NCBI RefSeq assembly: GCF_028714975.1 | Contig: NZ_JAQTLH010000002.1 | Span: forward strand, 124,001-188,000 | DNA: 64,000 bases | Origin: Sulfurimonas sp. | Lineage (GTDB): Bacteria > Campylobacterota > Campylobacteria > Campylobacterales > Sulfurimonadaceae | Direction of reading: 5' to 3' | Shown: positions 17,031 to 27,143 of the stretch, in pieces | Layout: every line of letters begins with the position of its first letter | How positions within the stretch are numbered: the stretch's first letter is position 1 | Notes under the pieces: model-generated | The model's database searches: none | What the model was told of the DNA's origin: nothing | The model's input: the letters and a program-made list of their open reading frames with translations, nothing else | Made by a program: the position numbers and the translations under genes

Positions 17031-20000
17031 ATGGCTACTGGAAAAGTTATAGGGCAGATACAAGTTGCGCAAGGTAACGTGAAAGTTGTGAGTGTTGACG
17101 GTCTTGTTCGTGAGCCGAGTTATGATGGTTTTGTGTATGAAAACGAGCAAATCATAAGTGACGACCCGACTGCTTTATTTCAAATAAAGTTTTTGGCACT
17201 TCCTGAAGCGTCGGCATATGACGGTGCTTTTAGAATTTTAGCGGATGGTTCCGTTATTCACGGGAGAGATGCGATTGATAGCGTAGCAAGTGATGAGAGT
17301 TTGGTAAATATTTTAAAAGCGGCAGCGAGCGGGGATGTTGAAAATATAAAAACAGCGGCCGGTACGGATATCGGAGATTTAGAAACGGCAGCCGGTGAAG
17401 AGGGTGTGGTAGGAAGTTCTTCATTTACTGAAACCGATATAGTAGCAGAGTCAAGCGTGCTTGGCTTTAGCAGAGGAGCAAACGGTGCACTTGGGTTTGG
17501 GATAACTGATTTTGGCGGTAGAGCAGCTCCTGATTTTGCGCATACACCGCCGGCTATCTCATCTCCTAATGTTGTAGTTTATGATGAAAACGGTACGCAA
17601 CCGGTTATACAGGTTACAGCAACTGGTGAGAGTGCTATTACTTATAGTATCGGCGGTTTGGATAGCGATAAGTTTAGCATTGATTCGGGTACGGGCCTTT
17701 TAACTTTTAACAACTCTCCAGACTATGAAAATCCGCAAGATTTAAGCGGGGATAATGAATATAATATATATGTAACTGCAACTGATACAAGTGGGTATTA
17801 CACGACTCAACTCCTTTCAGTTTCAGTTAACAATGTTAATGAAGCGCCGACTGCTATGAATGATACCGTTGATGCAGTTGAGGATACCGTACTTAGCTCA
17901 ACGATTGATTTGGATGCTAACGACACGGATGTAGACGGTAGTGCGTTAAGTGTTATAGCAGGTACATATGCAACTGCACAAGGCGGAACTTTAGTTGTAG
18001 CAGCTGATGGCTCTTACACTTACACTCCGGCAGCTAATTTTCACGGAGTAGATACTGTAAACTATACGGTTACGGACGGAGAGTTTAGCGATGTAGGTAC
18101 ATTGACGATTAATGTAGCTTCCGTAAATGATGCGCCTGTTGCAGTCGATGATGCTGTTAGTGCGGTAGAAGATACGGTGCTTAGTTCTGTAATTGAGTTG
18201 GATGCTAACGATTATGATGTTGACGGTGATGCCCTAAGCGTTGTAGCAGGCACATTTGCAACGGCAAACGGTGGGCAGTTGGTTCTCGCATCCGACGGTA
18301 GTTACACATATACACCTGCAGCTAATTTCAACGGCGTTGATAGTGTTAATTATACTGTTACGGATGGAGAACTTACCGATGTCGGTACATTGACTATTAA
18401 TGTAGCTGCAGTGGATGATATAGTTACACCGCCGGCGAATAGTGCACCTGTTGCAAATGTAGATTTAGGAACGGTGGCAGAGGATGGAAGCGTTGTAGTT
18501 GATATTTTGGCAAACGATACGGACTTAGACGGAACTATTGATCCTACAACCGTAGTTATTACTACAAATCCGACAAACGGTAGCATAAGTGTAGATGCAC
18601 TAACAGGTGCAGTTACATATACGCCAAATGCAGATTATAATGGATCTGATAGTTTTGCTTATACGGTTCAAGATAATGAGGGGGCTATTTCATCTCCTGC
18701 GACTGTAAGTTTAACCGTTACTCCAGTAAATGATGCTCCAGTAGCAGTAGATGATTCCGTTACTACGCAAGAGGATACTGTACTTAGTTCTGTAATTGAT
18801 TTAGATGCTAATGATACAGATTTAGACGGTGATGCCCTAAGTGTTGTAGCAGGTACATTTGAGACAGTTCAAGGTGGGGAGATAGTTATAGCAGCTGATG
18901 GCTCGTATACTTATACTCCGCCTACTAACTTTAACGGAGAGGATAGTGTTGATTATACAGTAACGGATGGAGAACTTACAGATGTAGGTACACTGACAAT
19001 TAATGTGGTTTCTGTAAACGATGCTCCTGTCGCAGTCGATGATGAAGTTAATGCAGTGGAAGATACTATATTTACTTCGACAATTGATTTGGATGCAAAT
19101 GATACGGATGTGAGCGGTGATGCTCTAAGCGTTATACCGGGCACATTTGTAACTGCGCAAGGCGGCGAGATAGTTATAGCATCAGACGGTTCGTATACCT
19201 ACACTCCGCCGACCAATTTTAACGGAATAGATAGTGTTAACTATACGGTTACTGACGGTGCTTTAACCGATGAAGGTACATTAACGATTAATGTAGCTCC
19301 TGCAAATGATGCACCTGTTGCAAATGTAGATTCAGGAACAGCGGCAGAGGATGGAAGCGTTGTAATTGATGTAGTAGCAAATGATACTGATTTAGACGGG
19401 ACAATTGATCCTACAACCGTAACTATTACTACAGATCCGACAAACGGTATTGTAAGCGTAAACACAATAACTGGTGAAGTAACATATACGCCAAATGCAA
19501 ATTATGTTGGAGCTGATAGCTTTGCTTATACGGTTCAAGATAACGAGGGAGCTGTTTCATCTCCTGCGACTGTAAGTTTAAATGTAACTTCTGTAAACGA
19601 TGCACCTGTTGCGAATGACGATACTGCGGAGACACAAGAAGATACGGCAATAACTCTAACTGCATCAGATGTTTTAAGTAACGATACAGACGCAGATGGA
19701 GGAGTATTGACAATCACCGGAGTAAGTAATGCAGTAAACGGAAGTGTCGTGCTTAATCCTAATGGAACAATAACATTTACACCTGCTAGTAATTATCACG
19801 GTGACGGTGCGTCATTTGATTATACTATTACTGACGGGCAGGGTGGAACTAGTACGGCTACAGCTACGGTAAATGTAACGGTTAGTTCGGTGGATGATAC
19901 AACAACGCTTACAATTAATGCGGGTACGGTTACTGAAGATAGTTCGGTAGCGGGTGATGCGGTTGCAACATTTAGCGTTAGTGATATGGATGAAACTCCG

Positions 20001-21605
20001 TCAGTAGGTTTTACAAGCGGAACAAATACAAACGGTTACTATGGTATCAGCGGAAATAATATCATACTTACGCCTGCCGGTGAAGCATTTTTGGATGGAG
20101 GAGGGACCCTTCCTGCTATAAGTTTAACGACATCTGGAACTTCGACAGATATATCGGCAACTGCTACGCCGACTACAATTTTGGCAGCAGACCCGTTAGT
20201 TGTTTATTCTGAATTAGGTACTGTCGGAAATCCTCTGTTTAATTTAGCAGACTTTGAACTGGGCGATGATCCGGATTTTGTAAACGGTGTATCTAAAAGT
20301 TATAGTTCGAACGGTTTAGTTATAACATCTGATACTCCTCTTAATTTCAATCCTGGTCATGGACTAGGTGTTGATACTCCTACTGATAATACAGGTAGTG
20401 AGGCTATTAATATAGATGGAAGATATGGTGAAGAATTGAGTATTGATTTACCGAGTGCTGTATTTGCATTAAATATTGATTTAAAGCTTACAGGTGGGGA
20501 TTTAGTAGGTATTAAATTATATAACGAAAGCGGTGTAGAGATAACGACAGGAATAAGTTTTGAAAAAGGCAACGGTACACCGTTAACATTAACATCAGGT
20601 GGATATATTAATGGCGGTGACTTGAAGAACGGCGGTGATACTATCAGAATAATAAGTGATGTTAAATTTGATGCAATGGATATTAAAGATGCGAATGGCT
20701 CCGGTAGTCAAGATGGATTTACATTGGTAAATATTTATGATCCGATGTCTATTTCAGGTTTTTATACATATGAATACAATATGGATTTGAATCTACAAGA
20801 GTCTAATGAGGCTGTGCAAAGCGTAACTGTAAGCGGTTTTGATCCTAGTATAGTTACTAAACTTGTATTTACATATGATGATGGTACTCATGATGAGTTT
20901 TCTTCAGATTCTACAGGAACAATAACTATTACAGATTCTAGTTTACTTGCTCTTCTTTCAAATGGTGATGATGGAGATGTGGTTATTACAATAGCTTCAC
21001 AAAATGAAATAGCGGATGGTTTTCAACCGATATTTGATGCCGTTACTGTAGAAACAAGTGACCCAAGTTTAGCGGTTTCACATACGATTTTAGGCGGAAC
21101 TGCCGGCGATGTTTTAACAGGTGGAGAGGGTAATGATTATATTGAAGGTCGCGACGGAAATGATACGATAAACGGTAGTGCAGGAAACGATACAATAAAC
21201 GGCGGTGCCGGAGCAGATACGGTATACGGCGGTGCAGGCAATGACACGATAGTTTACGATATCGCAGATATCGAAATAGACGGAGGAGCGGGAACAGATA
21301 CGCTAGTAGCAAATTCAGGGGCTGTTAATCTTTCTAATATCTCTAATATAAATATTATTCAGTTGGGCTCAGGTGCAACGGTAGTCGGCAGCGGAGTTGA
21401 TGGAATTAATCCTAGTGATGTCATAAATGCAACGGATGACGGTACGCTGATAATCCAATCCGTTGATAATGTTTCTAATCAAGTTAATGTAGATACAACT
21501 TTATTTGCTGAGGTTGGAAATATAATTATTGACGGTATTGAGTATGCTCAATATACCGGTGCCGGAGCAACGCTATTAATAGAAGAGACTATTACGGTAG
21601 ATTGA
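17031..21605 (+). CDS. Large LapA-type RTX adhesin with N-terminal retention module
   Basis: 1524 residues, no Sec signal peptide, as expected for type I export. Residues about 1-105 look like the LapA retention module, which plugs the TolC channel and holds the adhesin on the cell. They are followed by TAAG at 108-111 and again at 119-122; in Pseudomonas LapA the periplasmic protease LapG cuts inside such a TAAG. Then come a cadherin-like domain (about 183-270), seven tandem Ig/cadherin-like repeats of about 97 residues (272-957), two less regular beta domains, and glycine-aspartate RTX repeats (about 1355-1425) that bind calcium, with the C-terminal secretion signal after them. The start has GGAGGTG at good spacing. 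The secretion genes lie convergent downstream. LapG and LapD are not in the window. Confidence 0.9.
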   Translation: MATGKVIGQIQVAQGNVKVVSVDGLVREPSYDGFVYENEQIISDDPTALFQIKFLALPEASAYDGAFRILADGSVIHGRDAIDSVASDESLVNILKAAASGDVENIKTAAGTDIGDLETAAGEEGVVGSSSFTETDIVAESSVLGFSRGANGALGFGITDFGGRAAPDFAHTPPAISSPNVVVYDENGTQPVIQVTATGESAITYSIGGLDSDKFSIDSGTGLLTFNNSPDYENPQDLSGDNEYNIYVTATDTSGYYTTQLLSVSVNNVNEAPTAMNDTVDAVEDTVLSSTIDLDANDTDVDGSALSVIAGTYATAQGGTLVVAADGSYTYTPAANFHGVDTVNYTVTDGEFSDVGTLTINVASVNDAPVAVDDAVSAVEDTVLSSVIELDANDYDVDGDALSVVAGTFATANGGQLVLASDGSYTYTPAANFNGVDSVNYTVTDGELTDVGTLTINVAAVDDIVTPPANSAPVANVDLGTVAEDGSVVVDILANDTDLDGTIDPTTVVITTNPTNGSISVDALTGAVTYTPNADYNGSDSFAYTVQDNEGAISSPATVSLTVTPVNDAPVAVDDSVTTQEDTVLSSVIDLDANDTDLDGDALSVVAGTFETVQGGEIVIAADGSYTYTPPTNFNGEDSVDYTVTDGELTDVGTLTINVVSVNDAPVAVDDEVNAVEDTIFTSTIDLDANDTDVSGDALSVIPGTFVTAQGGEIVIASDGSYTYTPPTNFNGIDSVNYTVTDGALTDEGTLTINVAPANDAPVANVDSGTAAEDGSVVIDVVANDTDLDGTIDPTTVTITTDPTNGIVSVNTITGEVTYTPNANYVGADSFAYTVQDNEGAVSSPATVSLNVTSVNDAPVANDDTAETQEDTAITLTASDVLSNDTDADGGVLTITGVSNAVNGSVVLNPNGTITFTPASNYHGDGASFDYTITDGQGGTSTATATVNVTVSSVDDTTTLTINAGTVTEDSSVAGDAVATFSVSDMDETPSVGFTSGTNTNGYYGISGNNIILTPAGEAFLDGGGTLPAISLTTSGTSTDISATATPTTILAADPLVVYSELGTVGNPLFNLADFELGDDPDFVNGVSKSYSSNGLVITSDTPLNFNPGHGLGVDTPTDNTGSEAINIDGRYGEELSIDLPSAVFALNIDLKLTGGDLVGIKLYNESGVEITTGISFEKGNGTPLTLTSGGYINGGDLKNGGDTIRIISDVKFDAMDIKDANGSGSQDGFTLVNIYDPMSISGFYTYEYNMDLNLQESNEAVQSVTVSGFDPSIVTKLVFTYDDGTHDEFSSDSTGTITITDSSLLALLSNGDDGDVVITIASQNEIADGFQPIFDAVTVETSDPSLAVSHTILGGTAGDVLTGGEGNDYIEGRDGNDTINGSAGNDTINGGAGADTVYGGAGNDTIVYDIADIEIDGGAGTDTLVANSGAVNLSNISNINIIQLGSGATVVGSGVDGINPSDVINATDDGTLIIQSVDNVSNQVNVDTTLFAEVGNIIIDGIEYAQYTGAGATLLIEETITVD
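17844..19899 (+). repeat. Seven in-gene tandem repeats of the adhesin
   Basis: Units begin at 17844, 18132, 18444, 18735, 19023, 19311 and 19602, each 288-312 bases. Most start with the codons for APVA. By sequence they fall in two kinds plus a tail: A (EDTVLSS...LDAND), A, B (AEDGSVV...NDTDLDGTIDP), A, A, B, C. The A-A-B triplet thus occurs twice, which suggests growth by duplication of a three-unit block. Confidence 0.85.
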
Positions 21606-21616
21606 AGATTAATATC

Positions 21617-21648
21617 TTAACTTGCAGCCAAAATCGGTTGCAAGTTAA
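21617..21648. terminator. Bidirectional hairpin between adhesin and its secretion operon
   Basis: A 13-base-pair stem (one G-U pair): TTAACTTGCAGCC at 21617-21629 with GGTTGCAAGTTAA at 21636-21648, loop AAAATC. It lies in the 56-base gap between convergent genes and is followed by CTTCTTCT on the plus strand. Confidence 0.7.
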
Positions 21649-21661
21649 CTTCTTCTGTCTG

Positions 21662-22273
21662 CTACTTAAACTTTAACGCTAAAGAGATTCTGTCCGTTAC
21701 ATTCGCTTTTTCAAAGATATGATGGATATGTCCTTTGACGGTTGAGAGTGCAATCTTTTCTCTTTGTGAAATCTCTTTATTGCTAAGTCCGTTAGCGACC
21801 ATAAGAGCTATACTTTTCTCTTTTTCAGTTAAAAATGACATAAACTCCGGTTCATCTATATTTTTGTTTTGCATATATTTGTTAACGATAAAGTAGGTTA
21901 AATCGGCAAAAAGCCAGTTGTGACCATCTTCGACGGCTTGGAGCATTTTTAGTAAATTTTCTTTGTTTATATAAGAATTTTCATACCCTTTTATACCGCT
22001 GCCAAGCAGAGTTGATGCATGGTGAAGTTCCGGTACTGCATTAAAAAGCAAAACAGTAGCATGAGGGTACTCTTTTAACTTTTGCAGTGCATCCTCGATA
22101 TGCGAAATACTCATCTCATCAAACATGACGATAATTTTTGCACTATGTTTTTTTAGATAATGAGTCAGTTCATCAAACTCCTCAATGACTACGGGTTTAT
22201 ATGAATTTTTTAAAGCACTTTCCCAATGTTTTTTGATAGAGGACATATTTGTAAATAGCACAATCTTTTTCAT
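21662..22273 (-). CDS. LuxR-type transcriptional regulator with degenerate receiver-like domain
   Basis: 203 residues. The C-terminal 65 are a LuxR (NarL/FixJ) helix-turn-helix: LTEKEK, then GLSNKEIS and the recognition helix STVKGHIHHIFEK. The N-terminal 120 have the length and strand order of a receiver domain. Asp52 stands where the phosphate acceptor would be, but the acidic pair after strand 1 is missing (Asn9 there) and the usual Thr is replaced, so phosphorylation is doubtful. It is the last gene of the type I secretion operon, two bases after the HlyD gene, and may control the operon or the adhesin (inference). Confidence 0.83.
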   Translation of the reverse strand: MKKIVLFTNMSSIKKHWESALKNSYKPVVIEEFDELTHYLKKHSAKIIVMFDEMSISHIEDALQKLKEYPHATVLLFNAVPELHHASTLLGSGIKGYENSYINKENLLKMLQAVEDGHNWLFADLTYFIVNKYMQNKNIDEPEFMSFLTEKEKSIALMVANGLSNKEISQREKIALSTVKGHIHHIFEKANVTDRISLALKFK

Positions 22274-22275
22274 AG

Positions 22276-23658
22276 TTACCTTTCGCTTAGTACATTTTCC
22301 CTTGCACGGAGTATCGGTTTTAGAACATAGTCCAACACTGTTTTTTTGCCGGTTATGATATCAACATCCGCCGTCATACCGACCATAATGTTAAGTTTTT
22401 TCTCTTCGCTGCCTAAGTAATTTTTATCAGTCTTTATACGAACAAGATAGTAATTTTGTCTGCTGACTTCATCATAAATCGTATCGGCGCTTATATGTGT
22501 AACTGTTCCATGTATTGAGCCGTATATGGCAAAGTCATAAGCAGAAAATTTTACAATGCCACGTTGCCCCGGAAATAAAAAAGCGATATCTGCAGGTTTG
22601 ATTTTTGCTTCGACAAGCAGGTTGTCTTGAGTTGGAACTACTTCGATAATATTCATCCCCGGTTTTACAACACCCCCTACCGTATTTACCAATAACTGTT
22701 TTATTGTTCCGTCTACGGGAGATCGGACAAATGTGCGTTTCACCTTGTCTTCTCTGGCTATATTGGCACTCTCGATTCGCGACATTTCAGCTTTTGCTTC
22801 GTTGAACTTCTCTTTGGCAATATTGCGGAATTTGAAATCAAGTTCCATAATATTGTTTTTTTGTTCCTCTATAATAGAAGTAAGACGAGGAATAGAGAGT
22901 TTCGTTGATTTCATTTGACCCTCAATGGCGCTTGCTTCTCTTTGAAGTTTTAAGTACTCTACTTCGGCTACGATACCCTTGTCAACTAGCGGTTTATTTA
23001 GCTGCAGCTCTTTTAAAATTAGTTCATAACTTTTATCAAGGTTAGCTAGTCTTGCCTGAGCTTCTTTAAGTTCATCTCTTTTTTGTTCTAAACGGCGCTC
23101 ATAAATGAGTATACTGTTTTCTAACTGCTCTTTATTGCTAAGATATAAAGACTCTTCATATTTAATAAGTTCCGGTGAACTTTTTCTAACTGTTTCACTA
23201 GCTTTAAAAGGGCTGCCTGTCGATTCGGCTAAAAGTCGAATAGTTTTTGCTTGAAGTTCGTTATAGCGGAGTTGACTCTCTATGAAATTACTTACAAAAC
23301 CCGTATCGTCAATTTTTATAAGAATATCGCCTTTTTTTACCGCTTCTCCGTCTTCAACAAGAATTTCACTAACAATCCCGCCTTCAAGATTTTGTATGAC
23401 TTGAACTTGATTGGAAGGAATCACCTTGCCTTGACCACGTGTAAGTGCGTCAATTTCGGCATTGTGTGCCCAGAAAATAAGCCAAATAATAAAAAAGGCA
23501 CTAATCCATAACATAATCTTAGTACCGAGTGAGCTGTTCATCAGCATTGCGGCACTCACGGAGTTCATATACTCTAAATCTTCACTGTTTTTTATACGAA
23601 GATTTTTAATATCTTTTTTTCTATAAGAGTACTCTTCAAATTTATCTTCAAGACCCAT
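22276..23658 (-). CDS. Type I secretion adaptor, HlyD/LapC family
   Basis: 460 residues: cytoplasmic N-terminus of about 50, one membrane helix near 50-68, a lipoyl half (VIQNLEGGIVSEILVEDGE, about 87-105), long coiled coil (about 165-305), the second lipoyl half (VKRTFVRSPVDGTIKQL) and a beta-barrel C-terminus ending in the VMVGMTADVDIITGKKTV stretch common to HlyD proteins. It joins the ABC transporter to TolC for export of the adhesin. The start overlaps the stop of the ABC gene by one base. Confidence 0.92.
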   Translation of the reverse strand: MGLEDKFEEYSYRKKDIKNLRIKNSEDLEYMNSVSAAMLMNSSLGTKIMLWISAFFIIWLIFWAHNAEIDALTRGQGKVIPSNQVQVIQNLEGGIVSEILVEDGEAVKKGDILIKIDDTGFVSNFIESQLRYNELQAKTIRLLAESTGSPFKASETVRKSSPELIKYEESLYLSNKEQLENSILIYERRLEQKRDELKEAQARLANLDKSYELILKELQLNKPLVDKGIVAEVEYLKLQREASAIEGQMKSTKLSIPRLTSIIEEQKNNIMELDFKFRNIAKEKFNEAKAEMSRIESANIAREDKVKRTFVRSPVDGTIKQLLVNTVGGVVKPGMNIIEVVPTQDNLLVEAKIKPADIAFLFPGQRGIVKFSAYDFAIYGSIHGTVTHISADTIYDEVSRQNYYLVRIKTDKNYLGSEEKKLNIMVGMTADVDIITGKKTVLDYVLKPILRARENVLSER

Positions 23659-25832
23659 TAATTACTCTTTCTCGGTGTTTGTAATTGTTTAACTACATCA
23701 TCATGCGCACCGTCTAAAATGACTTTGCCTCTGTCTAGTAAAATCAGTCTTTGCGTCAGTGCCAACAAGATATTTTTATGTGATATCAAAAGCATTGTAT
23801 GATCTTTTTTATAATCATTTAGAGCTCGGATGAAGTGACTTTCATGCGTGCTATCCATAGAGTTAGTAGGTTCATCAAGCAGAATAATCGGTGCTTGATG
23901 TATAAAAGCCCGTGCAATAGATATGGACTGTTTTTGTCCTCCCGAGAGTCCGTCGCCTCTTTCACCGATAGGCATGTCGTACCCCATCGGATGTATATCA
24001 ACAAAGTCATTTACTCCGCTTAATTTAGCTACACTTAAAATATCCTCATCGCTTGCACCCGGAGAGCGTAAGACGATATTCTCTTTTAGCGTCCCTTGAA
24101 ACAGTATGATATCCTGAGGCACATATGAGATATTTTGTCTCAAATCAGCCGGATCAATCTGTTTTATGTCAATACCGTCAATTAAGATAGAACCCTCCGT
24201 CGGTTCATAAAGACCGAGGACAAGTTTTTCGATAGTGGTTTTTCCTGAACCGTTGGTGCCTATGATGCCGACAGACTCTCCCGGATTGATAATAAAACTT
24301 ACATTGTCCAAGATTTTATTGTCAGTATTTGGATAGATAAAACTTACATGTCTAAACTCTATCTTGCCTTTAAAAGAGGGGCGCTGAACAAAATTTTTCG
24401 CCTCTTCGCGTTCAACTGCGAGTTTCATAATGTTGTTAATAGCATCATATGCCGTTTTTGTTTGTTGAAAATTTGCAATTAGTGCTGCAACTTGACCAAG
24501 AGGGGCTAGCATTCTTGAACCCAGCATAACGACTGCTATCAATCCGCCCATAGTTAGAGATTTTTCACCTATCGCATAAACTCCGCCGATAACAAGAGCT
24601 ACCGAGTTTAACTGAATTATAAAATTGACAAATGTTGAGATAGAGTTGGATAAAATTTTAGATCTTAGACCTTTTTGTGCAACATCGCCTGTAGCTTCTT
24701 CCCATTTCCACTGATACTGTCCGCTAATTCCTAAAGCCTTAATAGTCTCTAATGCGGTTAAAGATTCGATTAAAACAGAGTTCTTATGAGCGGATGCTTC
24801 ATAAGTGCTCTGAACGCTGTGTCTCATCGGTTTTTCAATAATTACGCTGTAGATAATAATAACCAACGCGCTCATTATAGGAATGGCTATAAGCCAACCG
24901 CCTATGATATATGTTATAAATAAAAAGATAATCGTAAAAGGCAAATCAATAATAGTTGCAATTGATGAGGAGGTAAAAAAACCTCTTATAGAGTCAAAAT
25001 CTTTTAAATTGCTAGCAAAAGAGCCGACAGAGCGTGGTTTTGAGGCTATTTTTAGATTAAGTACATGTTCATATATCATTGATGACATAATGACATCGCT
25101 TTTTTTGGCGGCATTTTCAAGAAAATAGGAGCGAAGAAATTTTAAAACTATATCAAATATATAGATGACGATAATACCCGTAGCAAATACCCATAGCGTA
25201 TCCGTTGCATTGTTGGGAACAACTCTGTCATATACATTTAAGGTAAAAATAGGGGTTGCCATAACAAAAAGATTTATTAAAAATGAAGCAACAACCACAT
25301 CTATATAGACGCCTGAAAAGTAGCTAAGCGTTCCCCAAAACCAGTGATGATTTTCGTGTTTTAATAGACGGTTGTGGGTATCTTTGTACTCATGATTGTG
25401 TTTAAGTAAAAATGCGAAATTAATATATTCATCTTCTAAAAATTCTGTTTTGACCCAATTTTCACCCTCATCGACTTCAGGGAGTATGATTTTTGCATAT
25501 TTTCTATCAGGACTTATTTCCGTTAAGATGCAAGCTTTTTGGCTCTCTTTATCGCCTTTTAAAACTAATATGACAGGTAAAAGCAGAGGAGATATATCTT
25601 TAAATGAGTAATTTACTAACTTAGAGCTAAATCCTGCACGCTGCGCCGCTCTGTGAAAAGCGGATTTTGAGTCTTTAGAGTCTAGTGAAAAAAGTTCAGG
25701 AGTAGTTCTTCCCGGAGGAACCGGCAGATCGGCAACTAATGCCTCTGCGCTGTATGGACGATTGTAGAGCTTGGTAAAAATTACCAAGCACTCCAATAAT
25801 GGATTCTCAACCTCGTTATTCAACACCGACAC
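23658..25832 (-). CDS. Type I secretion ABC transporter with C39-like domain, LapB type
   Basis: 724 residues in three parts. Residues 1-150 are a C39-like domain without the catalytic QxxxxDCG motif, so it should bind but not cut the substrate, as in HlyB and LapB. Six membrane helices fill about 165-455. The nucleotide-binding domain has Walker A GTNGSGKTT (525-533), signature LSGGQ (629-633) and Walker B ILLDEP (650-655). It powers export of the adhesin. It overlaps the TolC gene by 17 bases upstream. Confidence 0.93.
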   Translation of the reverse strand: MSVLNNEVENPLLECLVIFTKLYNRPYSAEALVADLPVPPGRTTPELFSLDSKDSKSAFHRAAQRAGFSSKLVNYSFKDISPLLLPVILVLKGDKESQKACILTEISPDRKYAKIILPEVDEGENWVKTEFLEDEYINFAFLLKHNHEYKDTHNRLLKHENHHWFWGTLSYFSGVYIDVVVASFLINLFVMATPIFTLNVYDRVVPNNATDTLWVFATGIIVIYIFDIVLKFLRSYFLENAAKKSDVIMSSMIYEHVLNLKIASKPRSVGSFASNLKDFDSIRGFFTSSSIATIIDLPFTIIFLFITYIIGGWLIAIPIMSALVIIIYSVIIEKPMRHSVQSTYEASAHKNSVLIESLTALETIKALGISGQYQWKWEEATGDVAQKGLRSKILSNSISTFVNFIIQLNSVALVIGGVYAIGEKSLTMGGLIAVVMLGSRMLAPLGQVAALIANFQQTKTAYDAINNIMKLAVEREEAKNFVQRPSFKGKIEFRHVSFIYPNTDNKILDNVSFIINPGESVGIIGTNGSGKTTIEKLVLGLYEPTEGSILIDGIDIKQIDPADLRQNISYVPQDIILFQGTLKENIVLRSPGASDEDILSVAKLSGVNDFVDIHPMGYDMPIGERGDGLSGGQKQSISIARAFIHQAPIILLDEPTNSMDSTHESHFIRALNDYKKDHTMLLISHKNILLALTQRLILLDRGKVILDGAHDDVVKQLQTPRKSN

Positions 25833-27126
25833 CCATCTCTTCTAATATTTTGCCGCTATAAGATAAAATCTGATAGTAAGCGATTAAGCGATCATATTCA
25901 GCCGTAGTTTTGCGATTTTTTGCACTATTGTACTCAAGTTCTATATTTAAAAGGTCAATGATGCTTCTTCTTCCAAGTTCATGCTCTTTTTGATAATCTG
26001 CTACCGTCTCGCCGCTTGATTTTATAGTATTGTCCAAATGAACCAACTGCTCTTTAGTAGATTCAAATGTTTGCCATGCGATTTCAGTATATGCCTGAAT
26101 ATAGCGTTTTGCATCTGCAAGTGTGCTGTTTTTGTTAAGTAGTCTGTGTTGGTTTGCTTGTTTGTTTGCAGAATCTGCAAAACCGTTAAATAGGTTATAT
26201 TTTACAACTAAAAGAGCGTTATACCCGGAGTCTTCCTCAAATAAGCTTGGATTTGGGTTAGTTATATCGGTAGAGACACCGTGTACATTTTTGTTCCAGT
26301 AAGATTCTGCTTTAATATCAACTCTCGGATAATAAGGCGCATCAGCACGTTTAAGAGCGGCAGTTGCAACTTGAATATCCGCTTGTGAAACATGTATTTT
26401 TGGGTTGTTTTGCATAGCAATTTTAACTAAAGTATCCAAATCATTAGCAGGAACATTGCCGATTTTCGGTTTTTCTAAATCTTTTGCAGTTATATTGCCA
26501 GGCAATATACGCTCAAAGCTAGATATCGCATTAACATAATTTTGTTCCGCCAAATATTGGATACTTAGAGCGTTCTCATAACGAGCAAGAGTCTGTTTAT
26601 AATCAGAACTGCGTCCGACTCCGGCTTTTACTTTCTCGTCTATCTGAGAGAGATATTTTTTATGTACTGCTACATTCTCTTTAGAGATTTGAAACAACTC
26701 ATAAGTTCTGAGTACCTCTATGTAGTATGTGGCAGTTGCCAAAGCCAACTCGTTTGCACTCTCTTTAACGGTATCGCTGGCAGATAAAATAAGCGCTTTT
26801 TGCTGCTTAACTCCATACTCTGTATCAAAACCGGCAAAGAGGTTTTGCGTTAATGTAGCAGAAGCGTCTTGTCGCGTTAAATTTTCGCGTTCTCTGCCGT
26901 TATTTATAGTTCTTGTTACTTCAGGACCTACCGAGTAAGAGAGATCTAGAGACGGTAAATAACCTGCCTTTGCACGATCTAGCAATTCTCTTTGTGTATT
27001 GCGATCCTCTTTTTTCATTTCAATCTGAGGGTGCGTTTGAACTGATTTCTGAACCGCGTCGGTAATTGACATTGCGCTTACAAGCATCGGTATTAAAACC
27101 ACTGATAATATCGTTAACTGTTTCAT
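25816..27126 (-). CDS. TolC-family outer-membrane protein of the adhesin secretion system, LapE type
   Basis: 436 residues with a signal peptide (about 1-18, LVSAM) and the two helical repeats of TolC, with the repeat-closing motif VKYNLFNGFADSANK near 305-320. LapA adhesins of the retention-module kind are thought to stay threaded through this channel. First gene of the secretion operon; the order TolC-ABC-HlyD-regulator is typical of LapA-like loci. It differs clearly from the other TolC gene at 10946. Confidence 0.9.
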   Translation of the reverse strand: MKQLTILSVVLIPMLVSAMSITDAVQKSVQTHPQIEMKKEDRNTQRELLDRAKAGYLPSLDLSYSVGPEVTRTINNGRERENLTRQDASATLTQNLFAGFDTEYGVKQQKALILSASDTVKESANELALATATYYIEVLRTYELFQISKENVAVHKKYLSQIDEKVKAGVGRSSDYKQTLARYENALSIQYLAEQNYVNAISSFERILPGNITAKDLEKPKIGNVPANDLDTLVKIAMQNNPKIHVSQADIQVATAALKRADAPYYPRVDIKAESYWNKNVHGVSTDITNPNPSLFEEDSGYNALLVVKYNLFNGFADSANKQANQHRLLNKNSTLADAKRYIQAYTEIAWQTFESTKEQLVHLDNTIKSSGETVADYQKEHELGRRSIIDLLNIELEYNSAKNRKTTAEYDRLIAYYQILSYSGKILEEMGVGVE

Positions 27127-27143
27127 CTGATATCCTTTTATAA

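Noticed and set aside
18350-19717. Several minus-strand open frames inside the adhesin
   Set aside because: They recur with the same period as the adhesin repeats and give serine/threonine/valine-rich products; they are shadows of the repeat array.
17844-19899. Possible CRISPR or other noncoding repeat array
   Set aside because: The repeats are about 290 bases, in one open frame, and encode beta-sandwich domains.
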